Of a stretch of DNA of 64,000 nucleotides, positions 16,201 through 24,691 are shown one piece after another. This DNA is from Ekhidna sp964289745 (GTDB lineage: Bacteria > Bacteroidota > Bacteroidia > Cytophagales > Cyclobacteriaceae), in assembly GCA_964289745.1 (NCBI GenBank), contig CAXYMM010000001.1:1-64000 (forward strand). Reading direction: 5' to 3'. The position numbers and the translations under genes were made by a program. Below the pieces are notes generated by a model. The model saw nothing but the letters and a program-made list of their open reading frames with translations. It ran no database searches and was not told the origin of the DNA. The stretch's first letter is position 1, and the number at the start of each line of letters is the position of its first letter.

Positions 16201-18355
16201 AAATTGCCCCGCTCAGCCCTTGTTCGCTAGTGGTAAATGACCTAAACGTATTATTTCCCAACTCGTGTGTTACAATAACGTCATTACCCGTAAAACCCGA
16301 ACCCGTAATTCGTTCAGTCCCATTATCCATTAGTTTGATGTTTTTTATGATCACCGCTCCTAATGAAGTATCTCCCTTCATATCTACGATGGAATAGCGA
16401 AGTGAGTAAGTATTATCACCATAGACTTGCTCCGTGGTAAAGACATAAAAAAGTGTTTGGTCATCCGAAAAAGGCATTATAAGCGCATTTTGTGCCGACT
16501 GTAGATCGCCACCAATACTATCGCCATTTACCATGATATCATGTTCCCTATTCCAGATGGTTACCCCATTTGTATAGAAGAGCAAATCACCGTTTACATC
16601 TGATAGGGTCGCACATCCCTCCTCTGCATATTGATTATTTCCATCCAGAATCGCAATGGGCCCATTGTTAAAATCAATTCCAGCTTGCTCGCCAAAGTAC
16701 CACTGGTTAAAAATTTGTTCTACCACACCGTATTCCAATACTTCGATGTCATCAAAATCGGTACATCCATTCGTGGTGGTGACTTCTACCCAATAGGTAC
16801 CTGTTGTATCAACATCTATGGTTTGAGTAGTTTCTCCTGTACTCCAAAGAAATGAGGTTCCCGTTCCTGCATCTAGCGTTAATACTTCATCTATACATAT
16901 GGTGGTGTCATTACCTAGGTCCACCGTCAGATCGTTTGTCAGTATTTCTACAGGTTGTGTAATCGTTTGGGTAACTCCCCCAACTTCGGCAGTCAAACTC
17001 ACCATATAACCGCCAGCTGCCATATAGGTATAGTTCGGAATCCAGTTCTCACTTTGACCTCCATCTCCAAAATCCCATGAAATACTATTTGGAACGGGGT
17101 CCACAATTGGAAAAAACTTGGTTGTGTTGGTTTCGCAACTGTCGACCCAGTAGAAACGAAGGCTACTAAAAACAAAATTATATCCTGGTGTGAAGGATGG
17201 AAACTGTTGAGCAGAAAAGTCTTCTGTGAAAAGCATCGGCTCATAATTAACTGAATCGGCGATACTATCGGGGCGATTGATCCTTCCAATCAAAAATGGA
17301 GAAGTTGCATTCGATTCTTGATATAAGTGGTAGATGCGACCATCAATGGCCCGTTGAAGCCCATAACTTCTGAAAACCTGCGAAGGTAAAACCTGATTGA
17401 CAACCTCCAACGAATCATTGAAATCAATTTGGTAAACCTGCCCCTCTACTCCTGTACTTCCGAATCTGGAAAAATAGAGTTTAGAACCATCTGGAGACCA
17501 CTCCACATCGTAAATGGACTCACCTAGCCCATCATCAAACCCTGTTCCCGCAAGCGTGCGGTCGAAAGATAGTACTCCTGAATTCACATCAAAATTCATA
17601 AGCCATAGGTTCCGATTGGCGGTTCTTGATGCCATGACTAACTGTGATGAATCAGCATTAAAAGCAAAATGAGAAGCTTCGAAACCAGGTGTGGCACCCC
17701 TTACAAAAGAGTACGGGGTAGAAGCACCTACTCCTCCGTTGTCGATCTGCGTGACGTTGATATCGAAAGTGGTTCGGTTTTGAGTGATCAACCAAAAGAC
17801 TTCCCCATCTCCCGTAGGAATCATGATCATACCCTCTGAAGGATCGATAAGGCTCGTTGCAATGTTGGTTTGCCCAATATCTACATCACCGTAAGGGAAT
17901 TGTACAGTCCCATTTCCAGATAAGTTAGCATCAACTACTGTGTACTGGATTTCATTTGGCGCTGCTGAACCTGAATTAGTGAATAGGTAGTACTGACCTG
18001 GGATGCCCACAACAGGACATGCTACTATCGGGACGTTGACTAACGTATTGCCATTTAGCGACACTCCTGAGGGCACAATGGTATGACTTCCATCATATAC
18101 CGTTTCACCATCCGAATAGAAGAGCAAGTTTCCTGTGAGTTGATCTGAAATGGTAAGCGAACCTACACTTCCAAAGGAAGTAGCCTGGTCGTCTTGGAGG
18201 TAAACATCTCTTCCATTTTGATCAAAAATCAGATTTGAACTGGAGTTTCCAAAATACCACCTGGTTTCCAAAATATTCTGCGCCGAAAGGGTATAAACGC
18301 TACTTGCGACTAGAATAGAAGAAATGAATATGCTTTTAAAATGTTTTTTCTTCAT
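13214..18355 (-). CDS. Giant secreted protein with PKD/Ig-like domains and type IX (CHU_C) C-terminal domain
   Basis: About 1713 residues from the ATG at 18355 (MKKKHFKSIFISSILVASSV, a clear signal peptide ending ...YTLSAQ); the frame is open 23 codons upstream but without signal character. Two propeller-like modules are related: the first opens TRWYFGNSSSNLIF and holds GNLLFYSDGETVY; the second opens NQWYFGEQAGIDF and holds GDLLFYTNGVTIW. Between and after them lie PKD domains (WDFGDGGQSEN; WIFGDGTSAAI) and many Ig-like repeats of the VLGNDTTIC...LDAG...YLWSTG type. The end, PNAFSPNGNAVNETF... to GSITLLR, is the gliding-type CHU_C domain that directs secretion and surface retention by the type IX system. 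Its partner PorP/SprF is divergent, 130 bases away. Confidence 0.93.
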   Translation of the reverse strand: MKKKHFKSIFISSILVASSVYTLSAQNILETRWYFGNSSSNLIFDQNGRDVYLQDDQATSFGSVGSLTISDQLTGNLLFYSDGETVYDGSHTIVPSGVSLNGNTLVNVPIVACPVVGIPGQYYLFTNSGSAAPNEIQYTVVDANLSGNGTVQFPYGDVDIGQTNIATSLIDPSEGMIMIPTGDGEVFWLITQNRTTFDINVTQIDNGGVGASTPYSFVRGATPGFEASHFAFNADSSQLVMASRTANRNLWLMNFDVNSGVLSFDRTLAGTGFDDGLGESIYDVEWSPDGSKLYFSRFGSTGVEGQVYQIDFNDSLEVVNQVLPSQVFRSYGLQRAIDGRIYHLYQESNATSPFLIGRINRPDSIADSVNYEPMLFTEDFSAQQFPSFTPGYNFVFSSLRFYWVDSCETNTTKFFPIVDPVPNSISWDFGDGGQSENWIPNYTYMAAGGYMVSLTAEVGGVTQTITQPVEILTNDLTVDLGNDTTICIDEVLTLDAGTGTSFLWSTGETTQTIDVDTTGTYWVEVTTTNGCTDFDDIEVLEYGVVEQIFNQWYFGEQAGIDFNNGPIAILDGNNQYAEEGCATLSDVNGDLLFYTNGVTIWNREHDIMVNGDSIGGDLQSAQNALIMPFSDDQTLFYVFTTEQVYGDNTYSLRYSIVDMKGDTSLGAVIIKNIKLMDNGTERITGSGFTGNDVIVTHELGNNTFRSFTTSEQGLSGAIFSPTGEVHDFMNEQSASGYMKISPTYNVLAVNIPGTNQIEILDFDRGEVSNPRLIDTGETDLYGLEFSASGNRLYATTSSSTSKLIQYDLDSLDSANPAADIQATKFDGYPQSANSSYGAIQIAPTGQVYIAVDNSTTLGVISAPDGDDDANGFQPAGFDLQGRTSRLGLPNFSQIENSPFQEPVITVTPGCVGQASEFIAVGRDPLNSIENYLWIFGDGTSAAIQDTTHIYTSPGTYTVQMVLSNRCDVDTTLSTTIVINNIPESPTVPSDTALCDQSIVLEAWPIDNSDFSYYWSTNDTTRQITVTDPNIINVAIINNTTGCTSDTLSVFLADARPQVALGNDQILCQNDPAITLDAQVVNVTSYTWAINGVSSGSNRTVNVDTSVPGNFEYTIEVINSFGCINSDTLQVTIQEEPDILVTPNNTSGCANDDGSVDIAFNSSGSYSYAFSGPTNVPTQSFDGPGSVSQPNLAPGNYSLAVTNLVTGCTRLEVVQIEDIGGFGLSVSSNGICNNQVDLILTSLPANYNYEVLDDQGLIIASGSETSDPFTIPNLNPDTYSVQVTDNNPPACVETEQETIIAGGEPNFTFNAIQEFCSTTGVVTVADGGTAGVSYTWATTGGNIVTNPATGVAIEVNRSGTYEVTAQATGFCDRVETVEVIFNAEPTAEVITSGDPCEGQVILLANIAGGSGSYIYTWSDGSQAAQNTVTTSETYSVTIFDQYTGCSATSTDLEVAVETEFMVNLSLEPDCKNNEQVFLVATTNYFDPSITYQWADGSGNILTDTDSVLVVTNSDTYVVTATNESRTCMAMESLTVALVPINPEELILPERATFCPIDPNDPTVTLNPGIFNTYEWTLSPDLAVISTDQTVSVSTAGNYEVVLYNGFTCLTDQVQVLEDCRPVIIAPNAFSPNGNAVNETFFVFPNDYIQQFEILIYNRWGELIYRAENINFQWNGVYKGKVLPPGTYAYIMKFSSSLDSGAETFEQFGSITLLR

Positions 18356-18485
18356 GCACCAAGTAAAATTACTGTAAAATATTAATGTTTCAGCGTTGAT
18401 TTGACATCGAATGCAGTGAAGCAAAACCTGTATCGTGTTGGATATATTTTATAATTTGCCGTATTAATTGATTTGAGATTTTTTC

Positions 18486-19514
18486 ATGATAAAAAAGGCA
18501 TTGATTCTGCTGGTTTTTGCGGTTGCCCTCGCTAAGGGAAACACCTTGAAAGCGCAAGACCCTCAATTCTCTCAATATTATGCAGCACCGCTCTACCTGA
18601 ACCCCGGCTTGGTCGGAATCAACCAGAAAGGTCGACTTGGTATCAATTACCGTACACAATGGCCTAATCTCAATGCAAATTTTGAAACATTTTCTGCTTA
18701 CGCTGACTATCATTTTGAAGACTATTATAGCAGTGCTGGCATTCTTTTCACCCGAGATCAGGAAGGTATTGCTGGCTTGCAATCAACAACGGTGGGATTG
18801 CAATATGCTTATCAGGTACAACTCAACTATCAGTGGACTTTTAGACCAGGAGTCCAGATTGCTTATTATAATAGAAGCCTAGATTTTGACAAACTTACAT
18901 TTGGCGATCAGTTTGGTCCCAATGGAATTGAGAGGGACTTTACTAACGAGACCTTTAATACTGGCTTGAATGTCACGTTCTTTGACATCTCCTTTGGAGG
19001 ACTCCTATACAATCCTTCCTTCTGGATAGGTGGTGCTGTACATCATATAAATGAACCTAATCAAAGTATAGCTGGTGGGGAGGCCCCTCTGAAAAGAAGA
19101 ATATCTATTCATGGTGGGTATCGGATACCACTCAACTCGGGATCAGCCCTAACGGATGTCGGAACACGAAGTCTTACACCTAGCTTCAATTATCGAACGC
19201 AGGGTGATTTCGAGCAGTTGGATATTGGTGCTTACTTTACTTTGAATCCAATATTAGTGGGTCTCTGGTATCGTGGCATTCCGATTCGTTCACTGGATGG
19301 CATAGCAAATAGTGAGGCACTTATTTTCATGATCGGGATTCAGAATAACCGAATTACTTTTGGATATAGCTTCGATTATACCCTCTCGGATCTGGGAATC
19401 GGCACGGGTGGAGCGCATGAAATCAGCATTTCCTACTCGTTTAGCTTAGGTAACCCACTGAAACCGGCCGCCAACGTAAGAAAGCTAAAGTGCCCAATCC
19501 CTTTCATTTTTTAA
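18486..19514 (+). CDS. PorP/SprF family type IX secretion outer-membrane protein
   Basis: A 342-residue outer-membrane beta-barrel protein. It starts with a signal peptide (MIKKALILLVFAVALAKGNTLKAQ) and the family hallmark DPQFSQYYAAPLYLNPGLVG, followed by alternating amphipathic strands and an aromatic C-terminal strand. PorP/SprF proteins work with type IX secretion, and members encoded next to a CHU_C-domain protein (as SprF with SprB) are thought to be needed for secretion or attachment of that one client. The divergent giant gene at 13214-18355 is the obvious client. No core PorK-N genes are nearby. Confidence 0.93.
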   Translation: MIKKALILLVFAVALAKGNTLKAQDPQFSQYYAAPLYLNPGLVGINQKGRLGINYRTQWPNLNANFETFSAYADYHFEDYYSSAGILFTRDQEGIAGLQSTTVGLQYAYQVQLNYQWTFRPGVQIAYYNRSLDFDKLTFGDQFGPNGIERDFTNETFNTGLNVTFFDISFGGLLYNPSFWIGGAVHHINEPNQSIAGGEAPLKRRISIHGGYRIPLNSGSALTDVGTRSLTPSFNYRTQGDFEQLDIGAYFTLNPILVGLWYRGIPIRSLDGIANSEALIFMIGIQNNRITFGYSFDYTLSDLGIGTGGAHEISISYSFSLGNPLKPAANVRKLKCPIPFIF

Positions 19515-19523
19515 CTTTATATC

Positions 19524-20759
19524 ATGACAGAACAGGCTATTTTATATTTAATCCTTGGGATCATCGTTTTTGATTTTGCTCTGGCGCGCATCTTAAATTT
19601 TCTAAACCAGAAAAGTGCTAACCAACCAATTCCTACTCAGCTAGAAGGTATTTATGATAAAGAAAAGTATGCTCAATCCCAAGCCTATCAATCGGATATT
19701 TCCAGGTTTGGGTCGTTTTCGGCTACCGTTAGTTTTATCATTTCTGTTTCGGCAATCTACTTTGGCTGGTTTGGAATGCTCGATAGCTGGATTCGAACTT
19801 TTTCACCCTTGAGTTTAGTCACCCCGCTCTTCTTCTTTGGTATTCTTTTCGTGCTGTCAGATTTGATAGGAACCCCCTTTGCCGCCTATCGAAATTTTGT
19901 AATAGAAGCAAAATATGGGTTTAACAAAATGACGATCAAAACCTACTTACTCGACAAAATGAAAAGCTATCTCCTCACGTTCATCGTTGGTGGGTTGCTT
20001 CTTGCAATTCTTGTTTACCTCGTAAATGCCATTGGCATAGACTTTTGGCTCTATTTCTGGGGCGTAATGATTTTTTTTGTACTCTTTACCAACTTATTTT
20101 ATACCACATTAATACTTCCTTTATTCAATAAACTAAAACCGCTCGAAGAAGGCGAATTAAAAAAATCGATTCAATCCTATAGCGAAAAAGTACAGTTCCC
20201 ATTGACCAGTATTTTTGTAATGGATGGGTCAAAGCGCTCAAGTAAGGGAAATGCATTTTTTAGCGGACTGGGAAAAAGGAAAAAAGTGGTGCTCTTCGAT
20301 ACCTTAATAGAAAAGCATTCTGTGGAAGAGTTGACTGCTGTTTTTGCGCATGAAGTAGGACACTTCAAAAAGAAGCATATCATTATGGGTACCGTTTTCA
20401 GTATCGCCTTGATGGGTCTTATGCTCTTTCTTTTTTCGAGGATGGCTTTTATGCCAGAGATAAGTTGGGCACTTGGTGGGCAGGTATCAACGCTCCATCT
20501 AAACCTTCTTGCCTTTGGAATTCTTTATTCTCCCATTTCAACTGTTTTGGGGATTCTTGGAAATATTTTTTCCAGAAAAAATGAGTTCGAAGCGGACGCT
20601 TATGCGAAAGAAACCTATAAAGCTAAACCTTTGATTGAAGGATTGAAGAAAATGGCTGCCGATCATTTGTCCAACCTAACTCCGCACCCCGCCTATGTCT
20701 TTATTCATTACTCACACCCACCGTTGAAAGAAAGAATAGCCGCAATGAAAGCTGATTAA
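19524..20759 (+). CDS. M48 family metalloprotease, Ste24-like
   Basis: A 411-residue integral-membrane zinc protease. Several hydrophobic helices precede the catalytic motif FAHEVGHFKKKH (HExxH, about residue 273), and the third zinc ligand glutamate lies in NEFEADAYAKE further on. The GSKRSSKGNAFFSGLGKRKKV segment before the active site is also typical of the CAAX-protease/Ste24 branch. In bacteria these enzymes are inner-membrane proteases of largely unknown substrate, probably in membrane-protein quality control. It follows porP/sprF after nine bases, which may be simple proximity. Confidence 0.92.
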   Translation: MTEQAILYLILGIIVFDFALARILNFLNQKSANQPIPTQLEGIYDKEKYAQSQAYQSDISRFGSFSATVSFIISVSAIYFGWFGMLDSWIRTFSPLSLVTPLFFFGILFVLSDLIGTPFAAYRNFVIEAKYGFNKMTIKTYLLDKMKSYLLTFIVGGLLLAILVYLVNAIGIDFWLYFWGVMIFFVLFTNLFYTTLILPLFNKLKPLEEGELKKSIQSYSEKVQFPLTSIFVMDGSKRSSKGNAFFSGLGKRKKVVLFDTLIEKHSVEELTAVFAHEVGHFKKKHIIMGTVFSIALMGLMLFLFSRMAFMPEISWALGGQVSTLHLNLLAFGILYSPISTVLGILGNIFSRKNEFEADAYAKETYKAKPLIEGLKKMAADHLSNLTPHPAYVFIHYSHPPLKERIAAMKAD

Positions 20760-20786
20760 ACGCCCTGAAGGCGCACCATTTTGTAA

Positions 20787-21259
20787 CCAGATTCGATCGA
20801 AACTGGAACGAACTATGGCATAGAAATCCCCCTTAGCGAAATTATTTTGCAACGACTACTACACGCTTGCTACCACTTTTATTATTTTAAGAGCAGTTTG
20901 AAAATAGCAATGGTTTTTTCAAAAGTACTGCATTCAATAGCAACTTTGTACTAATATTATTTGTAGAAAGAATGAAAATTCGGTATTTTTGAATAGAACG
21001 CTAGGACTTTTGACACCGTATTCATGACCTGAGGCGGACATCCCTTTACCCCAATCGACCTAGCTACCACCAGAGGCAATGCTGGAAGAGAGGTGCTAGT
21101 GGAAAATGAAACTTTGGCCTTCAGTATGGAGATTATTTTCGATGGGATGTAACATTTAATGTGAGGCTAAACGATAATAAAATACCGCCTCATTTTTTTA
21201 TGGACTTACAAAATATCACCAAAAGCGGAAATGAATTTACAAGAAGGCGTAATGAGTAG
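20787..21259 (+). pseudogene. 3' remnant of a TonB-dependent receptor
   Basis: Frame-shifted pieces in the right order rebuild the last 150 or so residues of a Bacteroidota TonB-dependent receptor barrel. They are DSIETGTNYGIEI (family: GTNYGIELTLE), NDYYTLATT (YY-LATASL), ENSNGFFKSTAFNSNFVL (R-T-FNGNFV-N), then GGHPFTPIDLATTRGNAGRE (the very conserved GG-x-x-FTPIDL-A-x-x-AGRE block) and YGDYFRWDVTFNVRLNDNK...FFMDLQNITKSGNEF, ending at a natural stop. At least four frame changes or internal stops separate them. The barrel's front, plug domain and signal peptide are gone; M48 lies directly upstream. A terminator hairpin follows at once. Confidence 0.9.
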
Positions 21260-21262
21260 TAA

Positions 21263-21294
21263 CCCCTCGCTAGGTAAGCGGGGAGTTTCTTTTT
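21263..21294 (+). terminator. Terminator hairpin behind the dead TonB receptor
   Basis: CCCCTCGCT-AGGTA-AGCGGGG folds into a GC-rich stem with a two-base bulge, followed by AGTTTCTTTTT. It begins four bases after the receptor's stop codon, so it is probably that gene's original terminator, now serving the M48 transcript. Its T-tract overlaps the stop of the convergent aminotransferase. Confidence 0.6.
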
Positions 21295-22594
21295 AAGCAC
21301 TTTCCACGTACTTGATGATGCTTTCCTTGATGGTCTGGAAAATATGCTCAAATGCATTCGGATCATTTTCCAATAGGGTGACCCTAAACCCTAACAAGTC
21401 AGAGCAGAAAGAAGAGATCGGAACCAAACAAATCCCCTTTGCTGCCAACAGATAGTAAACAAACCGCTTATCGTGAGGCATATCTTCTGTAATCCAATGC
21501 GATAGTTGCACGGCAATTTCTTGATTATCAATACGCAAGTGTTGGTTTTCGTTCAAGACATTTTCTTTGAAAATGATGGTATTAAAAAAAGAGCCTCTCG
21601 TTTCATTGAAATAGATATAAGATACGTCTCCAAAAATTTCAGTCAATCTTTTGCTTCGCCGCCCAATAGCTTCATTACTTTCTTTTCTAAATGCTTTATA
21701 GCGTGGATCAGACATAACCCTTGGAATCACCACCTGCGGTAGTAAGGTGGAGCTCACCTCAATCATTTTGGCGTTATCTAAGGTCTGACACAATCGATTA
21801 AATTCTTCATCAGTGGCGCGGTTGTAATACTCCGCCCATCCGCAACGAGCACCCGGCCAGGGAAATTCTTTAGAAATCCCCTTAAGTGCAATGCCAGGTG
21901 TATCGCTGATAAACTCAGCCAATGAATACGTCTTACTATTGTTGTAAATGATATTGAGATATACCTCATCACTGATTAAAAAAAGTCCAAACTCCTTTGC
22001 AATCGTAACAATTTTTCTTAATACTTCCAGAGGATATATAATCCCCGTTGGGTTGTCAGGATTGATAATCAAAATACCCACCACCTGAGGATTATACTTA
22101 ATTTTATTGTACAAGTCCTGCATGTCAGGCATCCAGCCATTATCCGGATCAAGCTTATACGTAATCGGTTGATGGTTGGCATGTGCAGCCTCTGCTGATG
22201 AGTGAGTAGAATAAGCAGGAGAAGGCCCAATGACTCGCGAAGTTGGAAGCAGATACTGGTATATTTTTCCTATAGCATCTCCTAGCCCATTAAAGAATGT
22301 AATGTCCTCTGCTCCTATCTGAACACCCGCTCTTTTATTGTTCAAGTCTGCTAAATATTTTCTGGTTTTTAACAAGCCTTTCGAATGACTATAAGCGTAA
22401 GTTGCATCCTCTCGCGTTGCCTCTGAAACGACATCTTTCATCCATTCAGGAATTTTCTGGTGCTTTTGAATTGGATCACCAATATTTTCCCAATAGATTT
22501 TTATATAGTCCTTGATGCATTCTGCCTTTTGGACAATACTGCGGATTTCGTAGTTCAATTCATTGACGCCCTTCCGCAAAAGATTTTGCCTCAT
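21293..22594 (-). CDS. Pyridoxal-phosphate-dependent aminotransferase, class I/II
   Basis: A 433-residue fold-type I aminotransferase. PLP-site landmarks are the N-D pair in IINPDNPTGIIYP, the D-x-Y of LISDEVYLNIIY and the Schiff-base lysine in ALKGISKEFPWPGARCGW. The N-terminal extension MRQNLLRKGVNELNYEIRSI resembles the group annotated as aspartate/alanine-type or valine-pyruvate-like aminotransferases in Bacteroidota, but the substrate cannot be assigned. It is a single-gene unit on the minus strand, convergent with the dead TonB receptor. Confidence 0.88.
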   Translation of the reverse strand: MRQNLLRKGVNELNYEIRSIVQKAECIKDYIKIYWENIGDPIQKHQKIPEWMKDVVSEATREDATYAYSHSKGLLKTRKYLADLNNKRAGVQIGAEDITFFNGLGDAIGKIYQYLLPTSRVIGPSPAYSTHSSAEAAHANHQPITYKLDPDNGWMPDMQDLYNKIKYNPQVVGILIINPDNPTGIIYPLEVLRKIVTIAKEFGLFLISDEVYLNIIYNNSKTYSLAEFISDTPGIALKGISKEFPWPGARCGWAEYYNRATDEEFNRLCQTLDNAKMIEVSSTLLPQVVIPRVMSDPRYKAFRKESNEAIGRRSKRLTEIFGDVSYIYFNETRGSFFNTIIFKENVLNENQHLRIDNQEIAVQLSHWITEDMPHDKRFVYYLLAAKGICLVPISSFCSDLLGFRVTLLENDPNAFEHIFQTIKESIIKYVESA

Positions 22595-23019
22595 TCTTTT
22601 CAGATTTTTATAAAAGATGATCGCAAAAGTATTGATCCTATCTTTCTATTCTGAATGATATTTCAATAAACATTACCTCAAAAGAAGATGCTAGGCATGT
22701 ACCCGAAGAAGCCGAAAACCCGTTACTGAGCCTTGCTCGTGATGGCAACAGGAGCATCTCTTCCTGGCTAATTAAGAATAAGTAGCTAAGAATTCTACTT
22801 GGGCATAGTTAATGGTTTTTTGGCCCTCTTTACAGATTCCAATTCGGCTAATTTTGACTTTCGGCATTTTGAAAATGGTATTACATTATTAATCAATATA
22901 TTCCTTGGTTTGAGGTAGCAACTTTGCTAAATTGGATTTTTTAAGAAAGAATCAGAAAATTAAACTTTAATAGTTGCTTAAACTTCTATCTTACCTAGTT
23001 GATTTTTTCATCTGTTTGT
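22595..23019. other. Spacer between divergent aminotransferase and lycopene cyclase genes
   Basis: About 425 bases. The plus-strand frame at 22678-22785 is open for 35 codons and reads protein-like (EDARHVPEEAENPLLSLARD, then GNRSISSWLIKNK and a stop), which may be the end of a lost gene; I do not recognise it. The rest, AT-rich, must hold the promoters of both flanking genes, but no convincing TTG/TAnnTTTG pair was found. Confidence 0.35.
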
Positions 23020-24156
23020 ATGTCTCATCATTCTTTTGATTTTGCCATAATTGGTTCTGGCGCGGCTGGGTTTCATCTGGCCATTCAGCTTGCGGAAAAT
23101 TCTTTTTTCAATGATTATAAAATTCTAATTTTAGAAAAGGAAAAAAAAAACACCAACGACCGTACTTGGTCCTTTTGGGAGTTGGGTGAAACACGTTGGG
23201 ATGAAATTGCTGAAAAAAAATGGAGTCAATCAAAGTTTTGTGGCGAAAGTAGTTGTTTTGATATCTCCCTCGAGCCCTATCTTTATAAAACCATTAGGTC
23301 CTCTCGGTTTTATGGCTACTCCAAAACGATCATTGAAAAAGTTGGAAACTTTACTTTGCTACATGAAGAAGTTCTTAAGGTAGAAGGGAATTTGGTAAAA
23401 ACAAATAATCACGAATATACAGCCAAGCATATTTTTGACAGTAGAATCCCAGAGGCATTTCATACTGAATCAGAAAGTTATCAATCATTACTTCAGCACT
23501 TTTTAGGATGGTTTATCCAAACCGATGAACCTACATTCGATCCTAACCAGCTTACGATGATGGACTATCGTCTTCAATGGAAAAAGGATACGAGCTTTAC
23601 CTATGTACTCCCGTTCTCTGCCACAGAAGCATTAGTAGAATTTACCTTATTTAATACCGAGTTACTTGAAGATGCACAATACGAAGAAAAACTAAAATCG
23701 TATATCGAGACGTATGTCACTTCAAAGGATTATACGATCATTGAAGTAGAAAAAGGGTTAATTCCAATGTCGAATTATCCGTTTTCAAAACACCACTCAC
23801 CTACTATCACTAAAATTGGTACTGCCGGTGGGTGGGTAAAACCTTCATCGGGATACTCCTTTAAAAATGCAGAGCGATACGCACAAATGTTGGTAAAAAA
23901 CCTTAGAAATGGGAGGCCTCCCGCAAAGGGCATCGCCACGAACCGGTTTAGGCACTACGACTCCATTTTTTTACGTGTTTTGAAAGAGCGAAATGATTTA
24001 GGAGCAGAAATATTTCAAACCCTCTATGCAAAGCACCCTGCTAAGCGACTTTTTAGGTTTCTCGACGAAGAAAGTTCAATATCGGAAGACCTGAAAATTA
24101 TGTTTTCTCTTAACAAGCCAATATTCCAAAAAGCACTCCTAAAGTCGTTTTTCTGA
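23020..24156 (+). CDS. crtY: Lycopene beta-cyclase, CrtY type
   Basis: A flavoprotein of about 378 residues that cyclises the ends of lycopene to give beta-carotene, membrane-associated in the cytoplasm. The dinucleotide-binding start is FDFAIIGSGAAGFHLAIQLA; the CrtY hallmark NDRTWSFWE follows at about residue 45, and the C-terminal half has PFSATEALVEFTLF and GWVKPSSGYSFKNA, both conserved in this family. The start was set at the ATG of MSHHSFDFAI rather than the TTG 21 bases upstream. No other carotenoid genes are nearby, so it is scattered from the rest of the pathway, as often in Cytophagales. Confidence 0.92.
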   Translation: MSHHSFDFAIIGSGAAGFHLAIQLAENSFFNDYKILILEKEKKNTNDRTWSFWELGETRWDEIAEKKWSQSKFCGESSCFDISLEPYLYKTIRSSRFYGYSKTIIEKVGNFTLLHEEVLKVEGNLVKTNNHEYTAKHIFDSRIPEAFHTESESYQSLLQHFLGWFIQTDEPTFDPNQLTMMDYRLQWKKDTSFTYVLPFSATEALVEFTLFNTELLEDAQYEEKLKSYIETYVTSKDYTIIEVEKGLIPMSNYPFSKHHSPTITKIGTAGGWVKPSSGYSFKNAERYAQMLVKNLRNGRPPAKGIATNRFRHYDSIFLRVLKERNDLGAEIFQTLYAKHPAKRLFRFLDEESSISEDLKIMFSLNKPIFQKALLKSFF

Positions 24157-24302
24157 AAATAAGGAAAAATCCAGTTACTCGTTGAAGAAGAATATCGTTA
24201 TGCTTGCTAGCTCAGGCACATCTACTCTATATTTGAAAAAAGGGTGATCCCATAAAAGTAATAATAGCACATTTAGCATTGGTAGATATAAAAATTAGAT
24301 AA

Positions 24303-24662
24303 TTGAAAAACGAGACGAGTTCTGTAGATAAAAATTTTGTCATTTTGGGTTGCTTCGCCGAAGAACATCCAGAATGGACTGCAACAGAATTGCCAAAAGA
24401 AATGGAATCCAGAAAAAGCAGTGTCTATCATTCTCTTTCCGATATGGAGAAGAGAGGTGGGGTGCATCAAGATCAAAAAACAGGATCTATTGTGAACTGC
24501 GAAGAGCATGAAATAGAACTGATCTGCGCAGGTGTCCTCCTTTTTAATCAAAGTAATGAACTGGTTTCATTTCTTATTGTAGCAGGTTCGAACGACAGGT
24601 TCAAAGAACAAGATCGAATAAGATACTTCAATATATTACAAATCGGCGCAAAAGATATTTAA
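24303..24662 (+). pseudogene. Internally deleted IclR-family regulator
   Basis: A continuous 119-codon frame joins two ends of an IclR regulator. Codons 1-63 give the DNA-binding domain: SSVDKNFVILGCFAEEHPEW, then ELPKEMESRKSSVYHSLSDM and the wing GGVHQDQKTGS. Codons 65-119 give the end of the effector domain: NCEEHEIELICAGVLLFNQS followed by a strand and GSNDRFKEQDRI, matching the family's EEHE-G-RC-AAPVFD...SGP-xR tail. The roughly 130 residues between, including most of the ligand pocket, are missing. Normal IclR proteins have about 250 residues. No ATG is left; only a TTG. It lies 29 bases upstream of tryptophan dioxygenase and was most likely the operon's regulator. Confidence 0.85.
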
Positions 24663-24691
24663 TAAAACGAAGGATCATTCAAATTGTAGCC

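Noticed and set aside
20761..20773. Small CGCC-CTGAA-GGCG hairpin just behind the M48 gene
   Set aside because: Only a four-base stem and no T-tract; too weak to call a terminator.
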